In this document: piece after piece, positions 1-9,743 of the stretch
Position numbering within the stretch: the stretch's first letter is position 1
Layout of the letters: the number at the start of each line of letters is the position of its first letter
Assembly (NCBI GenBank): GCA_977017575.1
Contig: CDRNVI010000065.1
Location: 124,001-188,000 of the forward strand
Source of the DNA: Paramoeba atlantica
Lineage: Eukaryota > Discosea
Reading direction: 5' to 3'
DNA: 64,000 nucleotides
The notes under the pieces: model-generated
What the model saw: the letters and a program-made list of their open reading frames with translations, nothing else
Database searches by the model: none
What the model was told of the DNA's origin: nothing
Made by a program: the position numbers and the translations under genes

Positions 1-1993
1 CCCAAATTTCACCAGCTTCCACCGCTATGGTACTTATAAATTCATCTCGATGTATGAGAGTTACGCCATGGTTAGCCGCTCCTTTGACTAGCGCTATCTC
101 ATCCGGAGAATGCCCCTCAAATGCTAACTCTCGGGGGTAACGCTCGTCCTTTAGATCCTCTGTAGAAGGCAGCGATTGATGTACTGTTTCCTCATGGCGC
201 TTGTAAGTACTCACACCTGCTATTTGTAGAAAAATATCCCAAAGCCGAAAGAGAGCGCGAAAAATTCTCCTGTCAGGTAGCGAGGACGAGTTCTTGTTTT
301 CTTGAAGAACAGCACGATTTAATCCCTTTGGTAATGGCAGCACCTGATTGCAGAGTGCTAGGGATCGCCAATACAAGCTCTCGCATGCGATCGTGATTTT
401 TATCGGAGATTCAAATATCGTGTCATTCATGGGTAATGGAGAGTGCTTGAAGGTGCTTGGAGTCCTCAAAAGCTTTCCTATCGAGAGATTTCTATCAGGA
501 CGTATAAGAATGGAATTATTGGCCGGAGAACGCACTGAACCACCTGGGGAACGTCCTCCAGAATCATTCGTATCTCTCCTAGAGGAAGCTCTGCTGACAG
601 TTTCCATGCAATATGCATTTTGAATAGTCCCACCTACGTAATGCATTACATTTTCAGTGAGGGTTCCAGTCTTATCCGTAAATACATGCTTAACTTGACT
701 GAGCTGTTCATTCAGGTTCGTCGTACGGGCGAGAGATTGTCTTGTGTATCCAGAAACTTTGTCACAAAATGATAACTCCGGATCTTGATTTATGTAATAA
801 CCTTGTACCGCTTTGCATACTTCGAGGGTAACGAAAAGTGAAACTGGTATCATGTAACTCAAAAGCACAAAGTACGTCATGTATCGGGAAATAAAATCGA
901 CGAAAGCATTTCGATTCATGATATTATGTGCCTCACCCGTCGGGTAGATATACCAGGCATTCGTTGACATAACACTCTCCTTCTTTGCGGCAGTTAACGC
1001 AAGGGCTGTAAGCAAGATTTGATGGAGCAGAAGAATAAATGCAAGTGTAAAATTTAATTTCTTGTCTAGAGATGAGACTTTTGGAGGACGTGAGGGCTTT
1101 AGATTTCGGAACAGTTTGGTATCCCATCCGGTGTATACGACGACACCGACGACCCAAGACGTGTGCCGTAAAACAGATCCGCGGTATAACAAATTTTCCA
1201 CTGTGAGAGAGAAGGTTTTACCTTGTGCTTCAAGAAGACCATTCCAAAACATTAATGTTGGACTCGGGGCTTCGACGCGAAACCTCATAGAGCATGAGTG
1301 CAATACTTCATAAAGCTGTTTTAGTTGTAATTCTGTCGGGAAATCCCCGTACTCCTTGTTTGCATTCGAATGTGAATTGTCTTCGAATACTTTACTTGAG
1401 TACGAAAGCATCTTATCGTTAAACCACTTTTTTCCTCTACGAAGCTTAACTGTAGCCTCCCCGTCTAAATGGGATGTGTCAATATAAGCGATGTTATCGT
1501 TTCCAGAAGAGTAAAGCATGGCAACGTCAGCCATAATTTCTTCATTTTTTCGGAGAAGAATGACGTCTCCCACCCGCAAATCAGATGAGGAAGCATGATA
1601 CAGATTGTGATTAAGAGGCAAGTTCAACTCGGCTTCACTGCTCTGAAGTTGTCGCGAGAAGAGAGAAATGGGTGCCGAATTGGCTGATTTGTCTGCTCGG
1701 TAACGTTGATATTCCTCATAAGCATTTCGCAAAATTGCAACCACAAGAACAAATATAAGCGGTAACGTTGCCGTGATAGGATCTAGAGGAGATATACCGG
1801 GAAGAAAAGCTAAAACACTAGTCAACAAGAAGAAAATATTGGACAAAATACATAGCTGGTGGTATATCTGCAAAGGAAGAAAGCTCCATAGGGTGTATTT
1901 TGTTGTCCGTATGTAGTTCGTCTTTGAACTTGATTCGATATTCTTTTCACCAGTTCCTTGAATCGTAACATTAACGTCAATTGCACCGTTCAT
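1..1993 (-). CDS. P4-type ATPase (phospholipid flippase), N-terminal part, cut by window start
   Basis: A P4 ATPase moves aminophospholipids between membrane leaflets using ATP. The frame is open from an ATG at 1993 to the window edge, about 664 codons. A KYTLWSFLP segment followed by two hydrophobic stretches is the usual P4 entry into the membrane domain. The phosphorylation motif DKTGTLTEN is present, with its Asp at about residue 440, and a nucleotide-domain motif HSPDEIALVKGAA lies near the window edge. The C-terminal half with the remaining membrane segments lies outside the window. The frame stays open for about 27 codons upstream of the ATG but contains no other ATG. A second, distinct P4-ATPase lies at 54714-58253. 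The family call is firm; substrate and membrane are unknown. Confidence 0.93.
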   Translation of the reverse strand, partial: MNGAIDVNVTIQGTGEKNIESSSKTNYIRTTKYTLWSFLPLQIYHQLCILSNIFFLLTSVLAFLPGISPLDPITATLPLIFVLVVAILRNAYEEYQRYRADKSANSAPISLFSRQLQSSEAELNLPLNHNLYHASSSDLRVGDVILLRKNEEIMADVAMLYSSGNDNIAYIDTSHLDGEATVKLRRGKKWFNDKMLSYSSKVFEDNSHSNANKEYGDFPTELQLKQLYEVLHSCSMRFRVEAPSPTLMFWNGLLEAQGKTFSLTVENLLYRGSVLRHTSWVVGVVVYTGWDTKLFRNLKPSRPPKVSSLDKKLNFTLAFILLLHQILLTALALTAAKKESVMSTNAWYIYPTGEAHNIMNRNAFVDFISRYMTYFVLLSYMIPVSLFVTLEVCKAVQGYYINQDPELSFCDKVSGYTRQSLARTTNLNEQLSQVKHVFTDKTGTLTENVMHYVGGTIQNAYCMETVSRASSRRDTNDSGGRSPGGSVRSPANNSILIRPDRNLSIGKLLRTPSTFKHSPLPMNDTIFESPIKITIACESLYWRSLALCNQVLPLPKGLNRAVLQENKNSSSLPDRRIFRALFRLWDIFLQIAGVSTYKRHEETVHQSLPSTEDLKDERYPRELAFEGHSPDEIALVKGAANHGVTLIHRDEFISTIAVEAGEIW

Positions 1994-2616
1994 TTCGAAG
2001 TTTAAAAGTTCCCAAAAGTCTGATACCTCACGCCCGTTCTTTAACAGGAAAACATGCGCGGCTTGGAAAACGAGTTATACGGAGACATTACATTAGCTTC
2101 ATCGAAAAAAGAAAACCCTTTATAAAACAAATTGCAATTAGTTGATGAGAGAAACTGTTTCGCTGATTGTTTTTGAAACACATTCACTTAAAATGAGTCA
2201 TTTTTACATTCCAAACTCTTTCGTGGATGTTCTTTAAGGACATCAAGTCATTACAAGAATATTACAATAATTTCGAAACTCGCAGTTTTTTCTGTACTGC
2301 TTATCAAAACAATTGAATATAAATAGCTTTTAAAGAACACATTAGCACGTTAAGCAATGTGTCAATATTTGAAAGTTGAACCTAATATCAGAACAGATTC
2401 TATCAAAACTGCCAGGAGATGCAGCGACTTCGTCCAGCTCCAAATCGTTTTAACCTCATTTTAGAATATGAAACAAACATAGACCAACTGCTTACGAAAC
2501 TTACCTACGTGGAATTACACGTCTGTGCTTCGCACACTTACGATTCATAATATTTGGAACTTCCGATTTCGATAAAAAAGAAGGAAGCGACTGTAAAAAA
2601 ACCTCTCGTGCTAGAG
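1994..2616. other. Intergenic, no gene seen
   Basis: About 620 bp of AT-rich sequence between the aminopeptidase and the P4-ATPase. I see no RNA gene, repeat or open frame of merit. It should hold the 3' UTR of the aminopeptidase transcript and the 5' leader of the P4-ATPase. Confidence 0.5.
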
Positions 2617-4287
2617 CTAAGACCTTTTCAACAGCTTGGCGGGTCGCATTAAATTCGAAAAATCCTTTTTAAAGCACAACTCTAGCAACAGGGCCACACC
2701 ATACCCAGTGGCTCGATCGGAACGAAAAGCTGGAGCTGCAATATCTAGATGCACAAAGGGACCTTTGTATTGTTTATTCAAAGCCTTTTCTAAGAATCGA
2801 CCTGCAGCAGCCGATGATGCTGTAGCACGATCTTTAACGCTGTTTTTCAGATCTGCAACTTTGCTGTCAAACTGATCGTCCAGGAACTCTGGGCAGTACA
2901 AAAATGGGAAGCACAAATCTCCACTCTGTCTTCCAGCACGAAAAACATCTCGTTCTGTTGTGTCCAAATTTGTGTAGATTCCGCTATGTTTGACACCTGT
3001 AGCAAAACTCTGAGCACCCGTTAGCGTAGCCAGGTCGATGATCAAGGAAGGGTCAAGATGCGTTGTTGCGTAGGATATGGCGTCCGCAAGTACAATTCTT
3101 CCCTCCGCGTCGGTGTTATTTACCTCCACGCTGAGACCACAATGCAGTTTGATAATGTCATCGTTGCGATAGGAAAGAGGCCCCACGGCATTTTCTGCCA
3201 AAGAAAGTACAGAGTAGGCTCGCTGCGACGATTTGCTCAGTGCAGCTGCTAGAAACGCACAAAACGCAGCAGCCGCTCCACACATGTCGCATTTCATGTT
3301 GACCATATTTGCAGCAGGCTTAATTGCTAACCCACCTGCGTCGTATATGATGCCTTTGCCAACGAACACCACAGGCTTTTCAGATTCCTCCCCTCCTTGA
3401 TGTTCCAGAACCAGAAACCGTGGGGGCTCTGTGGCGGCCTTCCCTACGTTGTACAGCCCGGTGAGCTTCGCTGGGATTAAGTCCTCCCCCGCAATGTTTT
3501 GCCTCACGTGAAATCCATGCGTCCCGGAGAGGCCTTGTATGATTTCAGAGAATGTCGTAGTATCAAGTAAATTGGGGGGAGCATCACCTAGAATCATGCA
3601 TAATTGGCATGCATACGCGGCGTGATTCAGTGCAGCACAGTTCGGAGTGCTGTCCTCCGCTGACGTGGAGTTCCCAATATTAATAAGGCCTAGTAGCACG
3701 CGTGCTGGAGATTTCTTTTCTAGAAAAGCGTTCTCTTTACCTTTGACAGAAAATCGCGAGAAACTCTTCGCCACGGCACATACAAGACTGAGGTACGGCG
3801 TTGTTTGAGAGTCTTCGGACAAGTGAGGGACTATACAGGCACAAAGTACAACACAACTTTTTGGTGCACAAGAAACTTCAGAAGAAGTTCCATTCGTGCC
3901 GGAATCTCCTACATTCGATGACCTGAGGAGGGAAGTGACAATATCAGGACGTGAAGGACAATTATTTCTCGAGCTTTCATCCGAAATACAAAGGATTGTT
4001 ACACATATGAATGATTCATGGTTCTTTTTCAAGTAGAATTTTTGAGAAGATTTTACCTCGGTCTTGTGAACGATGTGCGTGTACAGATCCTTTTCCTCCT
4101 GTATAAATGCTGGCAAAGATGCAAAGAAAGATTCTTCGCATAAATTCTTTTTCGTTCCTATAAGAACATAGTTCGTAGAGCTATTAAACTCTTCATCAGT
4201 TGCAATAAGCTTTTTGCTGTGTACTTCTACGTTTCCTTTAAAGCCTATAACTTCGCGTACGAATTGGGAACGTTCCTCCGCAAACAT
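2617..4287 (-). CDS. Leucyl aminopeptidase, peptidase family M17
   Basis: A 556-aa metallo-aminopeptidase that removes N-terminal residues from peptides, normally as a cytosolic hexamer. The C-terminal catalytic domain is clear: VGKGIIYDAGG with the metal and substrate Lys and Asp, the SIKP-like AIKPAANM segment, KCDMCGAAAA (most family members have DMGGAA, so one Gly is Cys here), and the signature NTDAEGRIVLADAI with its metal-binding Asp and Glu. The N-terminal 250 residues are divergent, as is normal in M17. The stop is TAG. The ATG at 4287 is preceded by a pyrimidine-rich stretch and an AG. No targeting peptide is obvious. Confidence 0.93.
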   Translation of the reverse strand: MFAEERSQFVREVIGFKGNVEVHSKKLIATDEEFNSSTNYVLIGTKKNLCEESFFASLPAFIQEEKDLYTHIVHKTEVKSSQKFYLKKNHESFICVTILCISDESSRNNCPSRPDIVTSLLRSSNVGDSGTNGTSSEVSCAPKSCVVLCACIVPHLSEDSQTTPYLSLVCAVAKSFSRFSVKGKENAFLEKKSPARVLLGLINIGNSTSAEDSTPNCAALNHAAYACQLCMILGDAPPNLLDTTTFSEIIQGLSGTHGFHVRQNIAGEDLIPAKLTGLYNVGKAATEPPRFLVLEHQGGEESEKPVVFVGKGIIYDAGGLAIKPAANMVNMKCDMCGAAAAFCAFLAAALSKSSQRAYSVLSLAENAVGPLSYRNDDIIKLHCGLSVEVNNTDAEGRIVLADAISYATTHLDPSLIIDLATLTGAQSFATGVKHSGIYTNLDTTERDVFRAGRQSGDLCFPFLYCPEFLDDQFDSKVADLKNSVKDRATASSAAAGRFLEKALNKQYKGPFVHLDIAAPAFRSDRATGYGVALLLELCFKKDFSNLMRPAKLLKRS

Positions 4288-4454
4288 AGCTCAGATAATT
4301 CTAAGATCAAATAAATCAGAACTTGGAAAGAAAGTCATCATTTTCACGTTGGTCTCTTTTCTCTTGCATCATAAAGTGGTTTCTGCACAATGATAAAAAT
4401 AACTTTAAAAAGAGTTTGTTTATTTGATGCTCTGATTAAAATGGGATATAAGAA

Positions 4455-7229
4455 CTAAATATCAGCTTCAATTACCTTCGAAGATTTAATATACTCTAAG
4501 GCAGCAATATTTTGACCTATACGTTGGTGATGCTCACTACCCGTAGCACGCATCAGAGATATGAGCGATACCAAAAGCTGCGACGGAAGATTTGAATAAT
4601 GTGCTCTTGCAAGTCGGATCAAGACTTGCCACGCGGTATCCCAGTGGTCCACCACATTGGACTCCAGAAGCAGCTTAAGTAGTTGAAGTAATTTCGTGGC
4701 ATCGCTGAGCGAAAGTGACTTTAGGGCATGTGCTAAATCTGTTGCAGGAATCTCATCTCGTATCACTGTCCATACTCTATAACGACTGCCTTTTTCGTGG
4801 AGCTCAGTGGCTTCCATTTGGACATTTTCCAGTGAGTCAGAAATGCGATCGGCAGCATGTACAGCCCCGGCAGTTTTTTGTACTATCGGTGCCATGGAAG
4901 AAGACCCTCCCACTTTTACAAGTTCAAACGATGCACGTTCGGCCGTTTCACGATCCAAAGCTAGCTCCATTCGCCGTTGTGTTTCTTCATGTGGAAAGAT
5001 AAGATCTTGTGTTTTTTCAAAAACCTGAATCCACCTATCGTCCCCTGCGCAGGCGATAAACGATCCGTGGGTAGAGACGACACAAGAATTCAAAGGTCCG
5101 GTGCACCCTACAGGAAAATCTTGAATCAAACTCCACGTATCAGCATCCCAAAGCTTGCAACAACCATCTTTCCCCACGCTAACCAAATAATGAGTATTAG
5201 GCACGAAACGCACTTGCATTACATAGCTATCGTGAGCTATTATGGAGCGATGTAAATCGCCAAAATCCAGGCCCCAAAGTTTAATATTTTTGTCTACTGA
5301 ACCAGACGCCAGAAGTTCCAAGTCATCACTTATTGCAATGGAATTTACAATATAGCTATGCCCATAAAGATTGAGAAACGGCTTATGTGAATCTGCATAG
5401 TACACGCGAATAGTCGTATCTTGCAAGGCCACTGCCACGAATTTAAGACTAGAATCGACCGACACATTGACGCCCATGTCTGGAAGCTCCACGGCACGTT
5501 CTACTTGCTCTTGCCATTCGGCCGACGTCTGATCAAGCGCCCAAACGCGTAGAAAATTATCTTTTCCGCACGTATATAGCATTGGGATACTTGGTGATTC
5601 ATCAGTTTGTCTCTTTTTCCGCGTGTCATCACTAAGTGTGAAACTACAAAGGGTGGTCACCCCACCTTCATGGGCGTGAGCCATGTCAGAGCACGTCTTC
5701 GACATGAAATCCAATGAAACCAAGTGCCCACTAGAGGATCCGGCCACTCCAGCAATTCCTTCGAATGTAGCCAAGCATGTTAAACCCGAATACGGAATAA
5801 TACCATTGCATACCACCCGACAAGGATTACTGTCGAAATCAAAGTGCCAGGTGCGAATTCCTTCCTGAGGACACAGTGTAATCAAACCGCTATCTTCATG
5901 TAATGTATGCAAGGAGGTAATCTCTCCAGGATGCCCTTGCATGGACAACTGACGATGAACACTTCTTTTCGGAGGGCCGTCGATTGATTGGGTAGTGTTT
6001 CCTTCACTTAGTAAGTCACGAAGTGCTACGATCTCAAGGGTATTGCTGCTAAGCCCGAGTACAACAGCAGGGGCTTTCGTAGCTGTTTTAGATGATTTTA
6101 AGGTGAGACAAGCGAGACACACTATCCTGCCGTTTGTAGCGTAGTAACTTCCCTTGTAGAATAGCCCACATTTTTCAAGCAGTGCTTCGCTATGATTCTT
6201 CCCACCTTTTCGTTTTCGAATTTTCTGATCTGATCGAGGCGCAAGCAGTTCAACAGCACGATCTGCAGTTTGAAGATGTACGAACAATATTTTACCACTA
6301 CATAGTTGAGCAAACATTGAAAGAATAGGACGCTTCGATCTGCGTTGGATGCTTTGAGCAGAAGATACTCCTATGCCACTTAAGTCTTCCTCAGCGCTTT
6401 TATTCCCAGGTCCCGACTCAGAATTTATTTTAAACTCCACAGAATATACTCGTATCAAGTCATCACGTGATCCGATAAGTAGCTGTTTTATGTCTTTTAC
6501 GTAAAGAGAACACGTAACGATTTGAGCTACGTCGCATATTACCGTAGTGCTAATACAAACATGCTCTTCAAGATCCCAAATTTTCAGAAGACCGTCAACA
6601 GATGTACTAATTAGTCGTTCTGTAACGTTAACATAAGGAACTTGAATAAGATGCAATCCTGTAATAGGACCGCTATGACCTTGTAGGCGTACAAGGGCTT
6701 CCCGACTCAAGGTGTCCCAGACTATGATGAAGGTATCTTGTCCTCCTGTAACCATCAAGCTTGATGATGAAACGCTGTTTGCTTGCATTCTTTCTTGACC
6801 GGAGAAGGCTATATGATGAATTTTTGAACCATATCGATGAGCGGTAGAAGAAAGAGAGCAAGTGATCTCCTGTTCCTGATGATCAAATTGGTATAGAGAC
6901 ACACGTCCAGTACTCATCCCTACGGCAATTAAGTCATCCGAGTCATTCGTCCCAAGAGTTGTTATAAAGCCTTCATCTTCCATACTTCCATCCTGCGGAG
7001 CGGTGCGCAAAACATGTAGCGTTTCACCGGTCCGAATGTCTAAAAATTGAATTTGTCGCAGACCAGCCATCAACAAAATCGTCGACGAAGACCTCTTTGT
7101 ACCCACCCCATTGGGGGACGTATCGGGGAAAAAATTCCCGAAGTTTACAAAGCTCATAAAATTGCACGCTGGAGAGAGTAAGACGCCTCCTCCGTGAGAA
7201 GTGTTGTACTTCAGATATGAGCGCACCAT
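4455..7229 (-). CDS. Utp12/WDR3-like WD40 protein of the SSU processome
   Basis: A 924-aa protein matching Utp12 (Dip2, WDR3), a component of the UTP-B complex that works on pre-18S rRNA in the nucleolus. The N-terminus (YLKYNTSHGGG) resembles the family start. Two blocks of WD40 repeats follow, with typical GH...WD spacing such as IIVWDT, LLKIWDLEE, IKLWGLDFGDLHRS and CCKLWDADTW; the WGLDFGD motif is especially characteristic of WDR3. The last about 100 residues (KSLSLSDATKLLQLLKLLLE onward) fit the helical Utp12 domain. A low-complexity linker separates the propellers. The ATG at 7229 is the only reasonable start. It lies 168 bp upstream of the aminopeptidase on the same strand. Confidence 0.9.
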   Translation of the reverse strand: MVRSYLKYNTSHGGGVLLSPACNFMSFVNFGNFFPDTSPNGVGTKRSSSTILLMAGLRQIQFLDIRTGETLHVLRTAPQDGSMEDEGFITTLGTNDSDDLIAVGMSTGRVSLYQFDHQEQEITCSLSSTAHRYGSKIHHIAFSGQERMQANSVSSSSLMVTGGQDTFIIVWDTLSREALVRLQGHSGPITGLHLIQVPYVNVTERLISTSVDGLLKIWDLEEHVCISTTVICDVAQIVTCSLYVKDIKQLLIGSRDDLIRVYSVEFKINSESGPGNKSAEEDLSGIGVSSAQSIQRRSKRPILSMFAQLCSGKILFVHLQTADRAVELLAPRSDQKIRKRKGGKNHSEALLEKCGLFYKGSYYATNGRIVCLACLTLKSSKTATKAPAVVLGLSSNTLEIVALRDLLSEGNTTQSIDGPPKRSVHRQLSMQGHPGEITSLHTLHEDSGLITLCPQEGIRTWHFDFDSNPCRVVCNGIIPYSGLTCLATFEGIAGVAGSSSGHLVSLDFMSKTCSDMAHAHEGGVTTLCSFTLSDDTRKKRQTDESPSIPMLYTCGKDNFLRVWALDQTSAEWQEQVERAVELPDMGVNVSVDSSLKFVAVALQDTTIRVYYADSHKPFLNLYGHSYIVNSIAISDDLELLASGSVDKNIKLWGLDFGDLHRSIIAHDSYVMQVRFVPNTHYLVSVGKDGCCKLWDADTWSLIQDFPVGCTGPLNSCVVSTHGSFIACAGDDRWIQVFEKTQDLIFPHEETQRRMELALDRETAERASFELVKVGGSSSMAPIVQKTAGAVHAADRISDSLENVQMEATELHEKGSRYRVWTVIRDEIPATDLAHALKSLSLSDATKLLQLLKLLLESNVVDHWDTAWQVLIRLARAHYSNLPSQLLVSLISLMRATGSEHHQRIGQNIAALEYIKSSKVIEADI

Positions 7230-7479
7230 TGCAGAAAAGCTTAAAAACTAAGTAATTTTTATACACATTTCAAATATGCGTTTGTAAATTGCATGCGAGT
7301 ATCTCGATACATTTTTCTTGTAAGGCTATCTTTTCAAAACGTACCAGTAACTTTAGGCTTAAATGCGGAGGGAGATAAAGGAAAGTATCCACAAATTTCG
7401 CACATCTTCAAAATTAATCTCTACAATATACACAGTATACTCAAGGTTGAAAACCAACGTTGATGTCGTTTTGAAACTA

Positions 7480-8286
7480 TCAAACAATTAGATTCTCCTT
7501 CTGTGGGTCATACGATACAGAAGAGGGCAATTTATTGTGTGGGAGAGAGCTTCGGTAGCCTGTAAAGCAATTTCGTGCCAGATTAATGTCTCGTTTTCCG
7601 ACACCCTTATAAGCCCCTAGATGCGTTAAATCCACGATCCCTGATAAAATATTATGTTGCAACTGTAGACGATTTAGTCGACTAGGCAAATCAGTAAGTC
7701 TCACCTCGCCTTCAAATCGGTTGTGTTGTAAGCAAATGACTTCCATTGTAAGTGGAAGATGAGAAAAATCGAGAGTCCCGGAAAACGCGTTGTCATATCC
7801 ATAGAGATCTTTCATCTCACTTGGAAGTGAGGTTAAGTCGAGTGATCCCATCAGATGATTCCCGTGAAGCGAGAAAAATTCCAAAGTCTCTGGAAATCGT
7901 TCAGCAGGTACGCCTCCCGTGATCATGTTTAATCCACAATCAATAAAAACTAAGGTACAAGGAATGGCATACCAATTAAGACGACCGGAAAGTCGGTACT
8001 TTAGGTCGTAATAATTCCACTGAATGCGCTCTATCTGGTAATGAGCGTTACAGATAACTCCTTTCCATGTACAAGGGGACACTTCTTTGGTTCGGAAAAA
8101 ACTTTTTTTATGCGTTATCCATGAGGAATGTGGGTTTTCTATTTCATCTATGAACGCACTGAATAATTCACCGGCCGGTATTAAAAGTCGATCCACTTTA
8201 CCGCGTCGCAAGGTGGAGTCGTCTGCGTACTCCAAAGAAGTACTAAACGCAATGAGAACTAACCAATGTAAGCTGTTCAAGGGCAT
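7480..8286 (-). CDS. Secreted or surface leucine-rich-repeat protein (LRR family member 1)
   Basis: About 268 aa. I chose the ATG at 8286, because the residues after it (NSLHWLVLIAFS) form a good signal peptide and an AG preceded by a pyrimidine-rich stretch lies just upstream; the open frame runs further 5' but that part looks like leader. A cap region with IENPHSSW and CTWKGVICN is followed by repeats of the type LP.tL..L.L..N...G.ldl..LP. The same layout recurs at 28035, 31585, 32993, 41862 and 60105. The cysteine pair and the W-x-GV-x-C motif resemble LRR N-caps. The ligand is unknown; extracellular recognition or adhesion is inference. Confidence 0.8.
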   Translation of the reverse strand: MPLNSLHWLVLIAFSTSLEYADDSTLRRGKVDRLLIPAGELFSAFIDEIENPHSSWITHKKSFFRTKEVSPCTWKGVICNAHYQIERIQWNYYDLKYRLSGRLNWYAIPCTLVFIDCGLNMITGGVPAERFPETLEFFSLHGNHLMGSLDLTSLPSEMKDLYGYDNAFSGTLDFSHLPLTMEVICLQHNRFEGEVRLTDLPSRLNRLQLQHNILSGIVDLTHLGAYKGVGKRDINLARNCFTGYRSSLPHNKLPSSVSYDPQKENLIV

Positions 8287-8757
8287 GAGTTTACTGCAAT
8301 GTAAACGAATGTGACTTCTAAGTTCTAAATTTATGGTAGTTGTGATCTTTTTGCTCTGGAATAAAAAATGTACGTACATATGGAAAGGTTTGCTTGAAAG
8401 TATACAACTAGAAGTATTTCACGATTCTGTAGAACGTACCTGCAACGGTAATAATTGTTCTTCCCGAAAAGGTATTCATAATCTGATACGCTTGATCTTG
8501 ATGTGAAAATAGTGCACGAAGTCCCGTTATAAAGATTCGAAGCAAGTCAGGAAGTGATTCTTAAGAGAAATGCGTCTAATTGTACGTAAGCGTGACTTTG
8601 CTAATCACTGCATTTTCCATACGTTCACAACTTGATCTGAAAAACTGCACTTCCAATCAATAAATCGAGTGCTCTATTTGCGTAGGAACGACCAAAATGG
8701 TGATAGGTAGGCTGTTCAGAAAGCCTCCATACGTACCTGGGCAATCGGCTTCTTTAA
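8287..8757. other. Intergenic, no gene seen
   Basis: About 470 bp between the membrane protein and LRR gene 1. No convincing frame, RNA or repeat was noticed. Confidence 0.45.
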
Positions 8758-9474
8758 TTACGACCTTTGATGCAGAATATTAACACCACAGCACACGAAA
8801 ACAACAAAAAGTGGAGCTGCTAACCATGTTGCAACAGAATAAATCTCCTCACACTCCTCACGGAACTGTTCGCTAGAGTCTTGCAGTGCGAAAGCTTGTA
8901 TCCGCGAAGACCAATCTGCGTGTCCGTAACGACTTGGTGCACAGCCGCGATGAAGTATAGTCAATGGAAAAGTCCATAATCGAAGCAAATTCAAGAGCAA
9001 GTAGGTGAAACCTATGTAAACCAAAAGTACATACCATTGGCCATCGTTATTTTCCATGTGATTCGGAGTGATAAAACAAGATGCCATCATCATGACGCAA
9101 GTAATAACTGCTCGTAGGAGCTTGCCACGACCTTCCTTGCTCCGCACATAACTTGACACTTGCGGCGTCGAAAAATAAGCAACGCATTGACATATCGCGT
9201 ATGTCACGGAATACATCGGAAACATTAAAACTAAAAGAACGACACGGCTTAACAAGGATCCTAATGACCATAGGACATCCCAACTTGAAATTGTCCTTTG
9301 TATTTCATTACTCCATGAAACTCGGGTCCCTCGACGCCTTCCTTCTGTGACGTTTGTTTCCGTAGATGTCATTTCGGACTTCTCATAGAGTGCAGATACA
9401 GAGACGCACAACGTGTGGGAGAAGAGTACGCCACATGCACTGACCACAGGCAGAAGGACCAAAAAGACAATCAT
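8758..9474 (-). CDS. Multi-pass membrane protein of unknown function
   Basis: About 238 aa when started at the ATG at 9474. The frame runs to 9609, but the upstream part has no good start and reads as a T-rich tract (CTTTTTG type) ending in AG a few bases before 9474, as expected of a splice-acceptor leader. The protein opens with a hydrophobic segment (MIVFLVLLPVVSACGVLFS), then a Thr/Arg-rich hydrophilic stretch, then about four further hydrophobic segments near residues 75-100, 125-145, 155-175 and 215-235, and ends HQRS. I do not recognise the family. Confidence 0.7.
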   Translation of the reverse strand: MIVFLVLLPVVSACGVLFSHTLCVSVSALYEKSEMTSTETNVTEGRRRGTRVSWSNEIQRTISSWDVLWSLGSLLSRVVLLVLMFPMYSVTYAICQCVAYFSTPQVSSYVRSKEGRGKLLRAVITCVMMMASCFITPNHMENNDGQWYVLLVYIGFTYLLLNLLRLWTFPLTILHRGCAPSRYGHADWSSRIQAFALQDSSEQFREECEEIYSVATWLAAPLFVVFVCCGVNILHQRS

Positions 9475-9743
9475 AGTCTTGAAATTTGAATTAAGTATTA
9501 ACAAGTTGAAATTACAAAAAGAAAAAACATAGTTAACTGAGTCCTTAAATTTGCAATGATCTATAATCATAACACAACGGACATTATGTCTGAAGAGTCT
9601 AACATGCAAGCGATTTCAAAGTAAATTTGCAATGCAAGTTATTGTAATGGTCTATATGAAGTGCTTCGAGCATGTGGAATCGCCTTTTTCTGAAAAACAC
9701 ATTTCTAGGTGTACGTGGTTAGAATGTTTTGGTTATGACCTCC